A stretch of DNA of 64,000 nucleotides from Marsupella aquatica (Eukaryota; Marchantiophyta). Positions 60,151 through 64,000 of the stretch are shown one piece after another. The stretch covers positions 10,664,001 to 10,728,000 of the forward strand of contig OZ316894.1 in the NCBI GenBank assembly GCA_973895155.1, in the 5' to 3' direction. Under the pieces are notes generated by a model. The model did no database searches, had not been told where the DNA came from, and saw nothing but the letters and a program-made list of their open reading frames with translations. The number at the start of each line of letters is the position of its first letter. Position 1 is the stretch's first letter. The position numbers were made by a program, and so were the translations under genes.

Positions 60151-63010
60151 ATGGCCTTCAGTTGTCAATCTGTTATTGCCGCTCTCCCAGAGCTTAGGCA
60201 ATTGCAATGCCCACAAGCCCCCAAAACTGCAGCTCTCCGAGTCCGTGGCCAAGTTCTCTTCCCAAGCACTTCGGGTTGCCGACCGTGGGATCTGTCGTCC
60301 AAAGCCACCAGGTTCGTCTGCAAGTCCCTCTGTGTGAAAATGGTAGTGATTCTGTGCCTGGTTTCCTTCAGCAAGCTGGGTGGAGTTTTCCCCCTTTCTC
60401 TGAATCTGAATGTGCCTTTAGTTCAGCCCCGTTCCCTCCGTGTGATGATGTCTGTTCGCGCATGTGAAAGTGGCCATCGTTTCCCGCGTTTGAGACAATT
60501 GAGACTCGTCTTCTATGTCGCATCATCTTCTGACCTCGTCTGCATTCTCACTACATCTACACTGCTGAGTAGATTTGTTCAGGAAACTTCAACGTGGATG
60601 ACAGGTTATTCTCTTTGTGTGACTCAATTGTGTCCAACGAGGGAACATATGGTATGGGACATATCATTGGACATACCGCTGCTGTCCATGATGGAGGGAC
60701 ATGTCCTTTTGCTTGCAAATGTTGCTAGTGTCCCAAAGAGATCTGAATTTTAAAATGGGATAGCAGGACATTGCTTGCAAATGCTGATTTTCAAATTCAG
60801 ATCAAAGGGTGTATCGTTGGACACAAAGTGAGACAGTTCGCCTAGAATCCGCTCTCTGGTGGGGAAGGCAGCGACAGTACTGATCGTTGCTATCTCCGTG
60901 GCTCTTCTTGGTGGATTTTGGCTTTTGGGTGACAGAGGGTTTAAGGTTTCTGCCTCCAGAAGTAAAGGGTTTGGGGACTTGCTGAAGAAAAGCAAAAGAG
61001 AGGCAGAGGGGAAGCAAGCTGCACCCAATGCTTGTCCTTGCGGAGGTGGACAAGAGCTGAAAGAGTACGGTGCATGTTGTGGGCGCTTCCATGGAGGTGT
61101 TGTCGAACCAGATGCTCTGACTTTAATGAGTATGTTGCCTGCTTGCCGATTGCTCTCCTCGCTGCCTGCTTGCTTCTAATCAGGGTTTTGAAGGAAAAAT
61201 CTTAACCGGTATAGGACCTCTGCCACCATCTTCCACTTCCAGTGAGAAATTGTTTCATTCTAGTAAACAGATTTGGAAGCTCTCTGAGCCCTCCATCATT
61301 TGAAGATTGCAGATATAGAACAGCACATCCCAAGGGCTCTTCAGATGCCAATCAAACTCCTGCTATACCATCCAAAATCACCGAGCTTTATTCGAAGATT
61401 CTGGTTAGATATTTATCCTATAATCTGCAGTGATGAATTAAATTGATGTAAAGTGAGCAATTGTGGAAGCTTGTCTCCCATTCATTTTTACATTTATTTA
61501 CGTTCTAGCACGAGGACTAGTTTCCTAGCTTGTCGTAAGAATATCCTCCGATTTTTTGCAATGGGTTGTATATGTGAACACTCTGATAACATTTCGCTAT
61601 CTGCTGAAAAACAGTACCGATCTCAAATTCTATACTGCTTGAATTCAAATCGTCGACCTCCTCAGTTAAAATTTTCGCCTTGTCCCAAAAACTAATGCAG
61701 GGGTGGTTGTTGCAATTTACAGAAGCTCGGTTCAGCGCTTATGCACTAGGTGTTGTTCCGTACATAGTGAGAACTACACATCCAGATAACCCTGCTTTTG
61801 AAGGTAAGGTTTTAGTCCCGCTACTTTATTTGGGTGTTGTGGCGGAACGCGCTAAGCAGATCTCGTGAACGGCTTAGATACTATCAAATTGGAATGTTCT
61901 TTGTCCCGCATCACAAAAGTAGCTCACATTTAAGGCAGAAAAAGATACTTACCCATTTGTGTTGCATTCTCGAAGGTGCTGACAAGTTGGCAGAAGATGT
62001 CCGTGCCACCTGTGGAAGATTACGGTTTTTCAAACTTGACATCCTCGGTTTTAAGGAGGCATCTGAGTCAGAGGTAAACTCATCAATCTTCACCCTGTGC
62101 GTGAGCTTTGTGTCCATCGTCTGCCTCCTGTTTCACGAGTTTCTTTCTCCTTCAGGCCCATTTCCCCAGATACTGATCAGCTCTCTCGAAAATTCCTTTC
62201 ATCCACGTGAATCGGAAGTTCACAAAGCAGCTGCAAATAAATAGATCAGGGCCTGTTTTTCTGATGAAGAAAAACTGTAATGTAAGATTAAGTCCTGTTC
62301 AGTTCCAGTGTGTTCTCCCATCCCCAAATTCACAGCATATTTTCGGTAGCCACATCAGAATTGTGTATCCAATTGTGTTTATGAGTGTTTTGTTCATCAC
62401 CCAATGAAGATTGCACTAGGAAGCTGTTCTTTTAGCAGTATATTGTGTTTTTTGAACAGACTTCTTGTGTTTGTAAACATTAATAATTGCGGAATCTGAC
62501 CACAATTTCATTCATGGCTTAGCTGCTGAGCAAGGTAAGGGACAGACTTCATGTGCTTTTAAACATATGTTTGGAAATTGCATACCCTACCACACTATCC
62601 TTCACAGCTTAGCTGCCGAGCAAGGTAAGAGAAGGTAAGTGAAGACCCGTACAGCATGTAAAACTGCTGAACTGGAATGACTGTCAAAGTAGAGGTTACC
62701 CAGTGCCAACTTACATCGTTGGGTCTGAGGTAAGTGGGAGACATATCTCAATTTCCATAGCAAGTGTGTTGAGCTTGGTAAATGCATTGGGTTTGTTTCA
62801 AATGCCTTTCTCTGGAATCTAAACACTTCACTTGATCAGGCACTTGTATCTTTTGTGGCCCACTACACGCTTGTAAAGGGGGGCAGGGGAGGAGAAAGGA
62901 AACAACTCAAGGAGGAGAGCCGCTTTGTTAAGGAAGATGGGCGGTGGTTTTACCGTGAAGGGTTAGTTAGCGAAGCTTCAGAGGCTGCGTGGATAGTATC
63001 AACTTATTAA
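60151..63010 (+). CDS. YchJ/UPF0225-type SEC-C zinc protein, probably plastid-targeted
   Basis: Five exons: 60,151-60,311, 60,960-61,129, 61,723-61,803, 61,976-62,073 and 62,840-63,010. Phases agree and the model gives 226 residues. The N-terminus (MAFSCQSVIAALPELRQL, Ser/Ala/Arg-rich, few acids) looks like a chloroplast transit peptide. Then comes the SEC-C zinc motif (ACPCGGG..YGACCGRFHGG) and the YchJ core: ALTLMKARFSAYALGVVPYI, RTTHPDNPAFEG, LVSFVAHYTLVKGG and ESRFVKEDGRWFYREG. Bacterial YchJ proteins share this order; their biochemical role is unknown, so none is assigned. Exon 1 is the weakest part. An alternative start at ATG 60,859 would add a hydrophobic stretch to exon 2. Exon 4 could instead begin at 61,994 with the same frame. 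Confidence 0.8.
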
Positions 63011-64000
63011 AGTGAGGATGTTTTTGTATGAGCCTGAATGCACATTCTTTGAATGTTAATAGAAATGATGACAAAAATCATCATTTTGACCTATATAATA
63101 TAACATCCCATGCTTTTTTCCATCCACATAAATTTTGGTGGGGCCCTAGAGTCAAGGTCTAAAGGCTTTACTCTAGGAGCCTAGACCCCAACTTAAGTTT
63201 CTCATTGCGATCTACTAGTAAGATTTGGAGACCCTCCTGGTGAGTCTTCTTTTGTAATTGCATTGAAGGTCATGTGCAAAGATCTGGATGTATATGTAAA
63301 CTGTCCTTGTGGTCCCGTCCTGGTGAGTCCTCTTTTGTATGTTCATTGGAGGCTTTGAGAAGAGAGTTTTCTGTATTCATAATGCCCTTTGTGAATTTTC
63401 TCTTTATAATTTTTATGCCTTACATCGAAGAATGCCGTCCAGATTTGGATGGGGGCATTATGAAAATACAAAAGAAGATTCACAAGAAGTATTCACCCAT
63501 ATGGTAACTACCTGGTTTAAATATAATCTCCCTTAATTACCAGATGGCAATATTTGCCATGAGGAATTGTTTCTCTACAAGATTTCTATGTTACTGGCAC
63601 AGATCATGGCTGCCGCTCCTCCCAAACCTAAAACTTCCAATATCCACTCGCCTGATTTACACTTGGCAACCCATCCTCTTGTGAGGATCATGGCCTGTAA
63701 CCCTCTCAGGTAGACCACCCTCGGGGATTATAGCCCATAACCCCCTCAAGGGGATGGGTTACCCTCCACATAACAGAAAGCCACTCTATATGTTGTAACA
63801 CTGCTTACAGCTTTTTACATAGTGCGGGGGAACCCTACATGCCATTCAAAGCTCCATAATTTAATGTAGAAAGGAGTTGGACACCATCTTAGGATGTCTA
63901 TCCATAGAATTGTGCATTTACACGTCAAACCAACACTGTCCATATATAATGAGAAGTGTACAAGCCTTCTCACTTTTTCACATTTCTCTCCTCTAGGGTG
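63011..64000. other. Intergenic DNA at the right edge
   Basis: It contains dispersed-repeat copy 3 and a short direct repeat around CCTGGTGAGTC (63,237 and 63,319). There are several CCCTC/GGGG-rich short repeats near 63,670-63,770. No gene is supported. Confidence 0.5.
63043..63190 (-). repeat. Dispersed repeat, copy 3 (inverted)
   Basis: Read on the minus strand it runs GGGGTCTAGGCTCCTAGAG to AACATTCAAAGAATG. It is visibly similar along its length to 15,300-15,452. Confidence 0.75.

Noticed and set aside
60859-60959. Hydrophobic stretch before YchJ exon 2 as a membrane anchor
   Set aside because: The AG at 60,959 joins exon 1 in frame and has a pyrimidine-rich tract in front. The hydrophobic stretch is more likely intron, though an alternative start at 60,859 cannot be excluded.

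Overview
The window looks like nuclear DNA of a land plant. Two host genes resemble plant orthologues along their length (proteasome activator PA200 and Golgi tether subunit COG5). A third gene encodes a YchJ-type zinc protein that appears plastid-targeted. The transposons are plant types (CACTA/En-Spm, Ty1-copia, PIF/Harbinger), introns are GT-AG, and one PA200 intron holds TTTAGGG telomere-type units. I cannot fix the lineage. The gene sequences look divergent enough for a non-seed plant such as a moss, lycophyte or fern, but that is only an impression.

Layout. 1-12,645: a CACTA element whose left end lies outside the window. Its right terminus (CTAGTG, the inverted CACTAG end) is at 12,645. 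It carries an EDM2-like PHD gene with a one-base frameshift, a two-BRCT ORF, a TNPD transposase with a single stop codon, and a ten-exon TNPA-like gene that appears intact. 12.9-14.5 kb: a decayed minus-strand copia fragment with an inverted repeat of its gag. 15.3-16.0 and 22.8-22.9 kb: a short tandem array split by a full-length but dead copia element with LTRs of about 100 bp (15,968-22,795).

22.96-28.8 kb: a partial second copy of PA200 in which exons 5-17 are absent and replaced by an intronless, intact COG5 gene. 28.8-34.8 kb: mostly non-coding, repeat-derived DNA. 34.8-39.0 kb: a Harbinger element with an intact DDE transposase and a broken second ORF. 40.57-58.11 kb: the complete PA200 gene, reconstructed here as 36 exons whose phases all agree (1,906 residues). 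60.15-63.01 kb: a five-exon YchJ/SEC-C gene (226 residues). The rest is intergenic, with three copies of one dispersed repeat.

The functional host content is therefore COG5 (Golgi vesicle tethering), PA200 (proteasome activation) and YchJ-like, embedded in transposons. The two most unusual arrangements are COG5 sitting inside a PA200 pseudogene, and a CACTA element carrying chromatin-reader (PHD) and BRCT modules. Exon boundaries were read by eye from splice consensus, frame and family similarity. No alignment program or transcript data were used.
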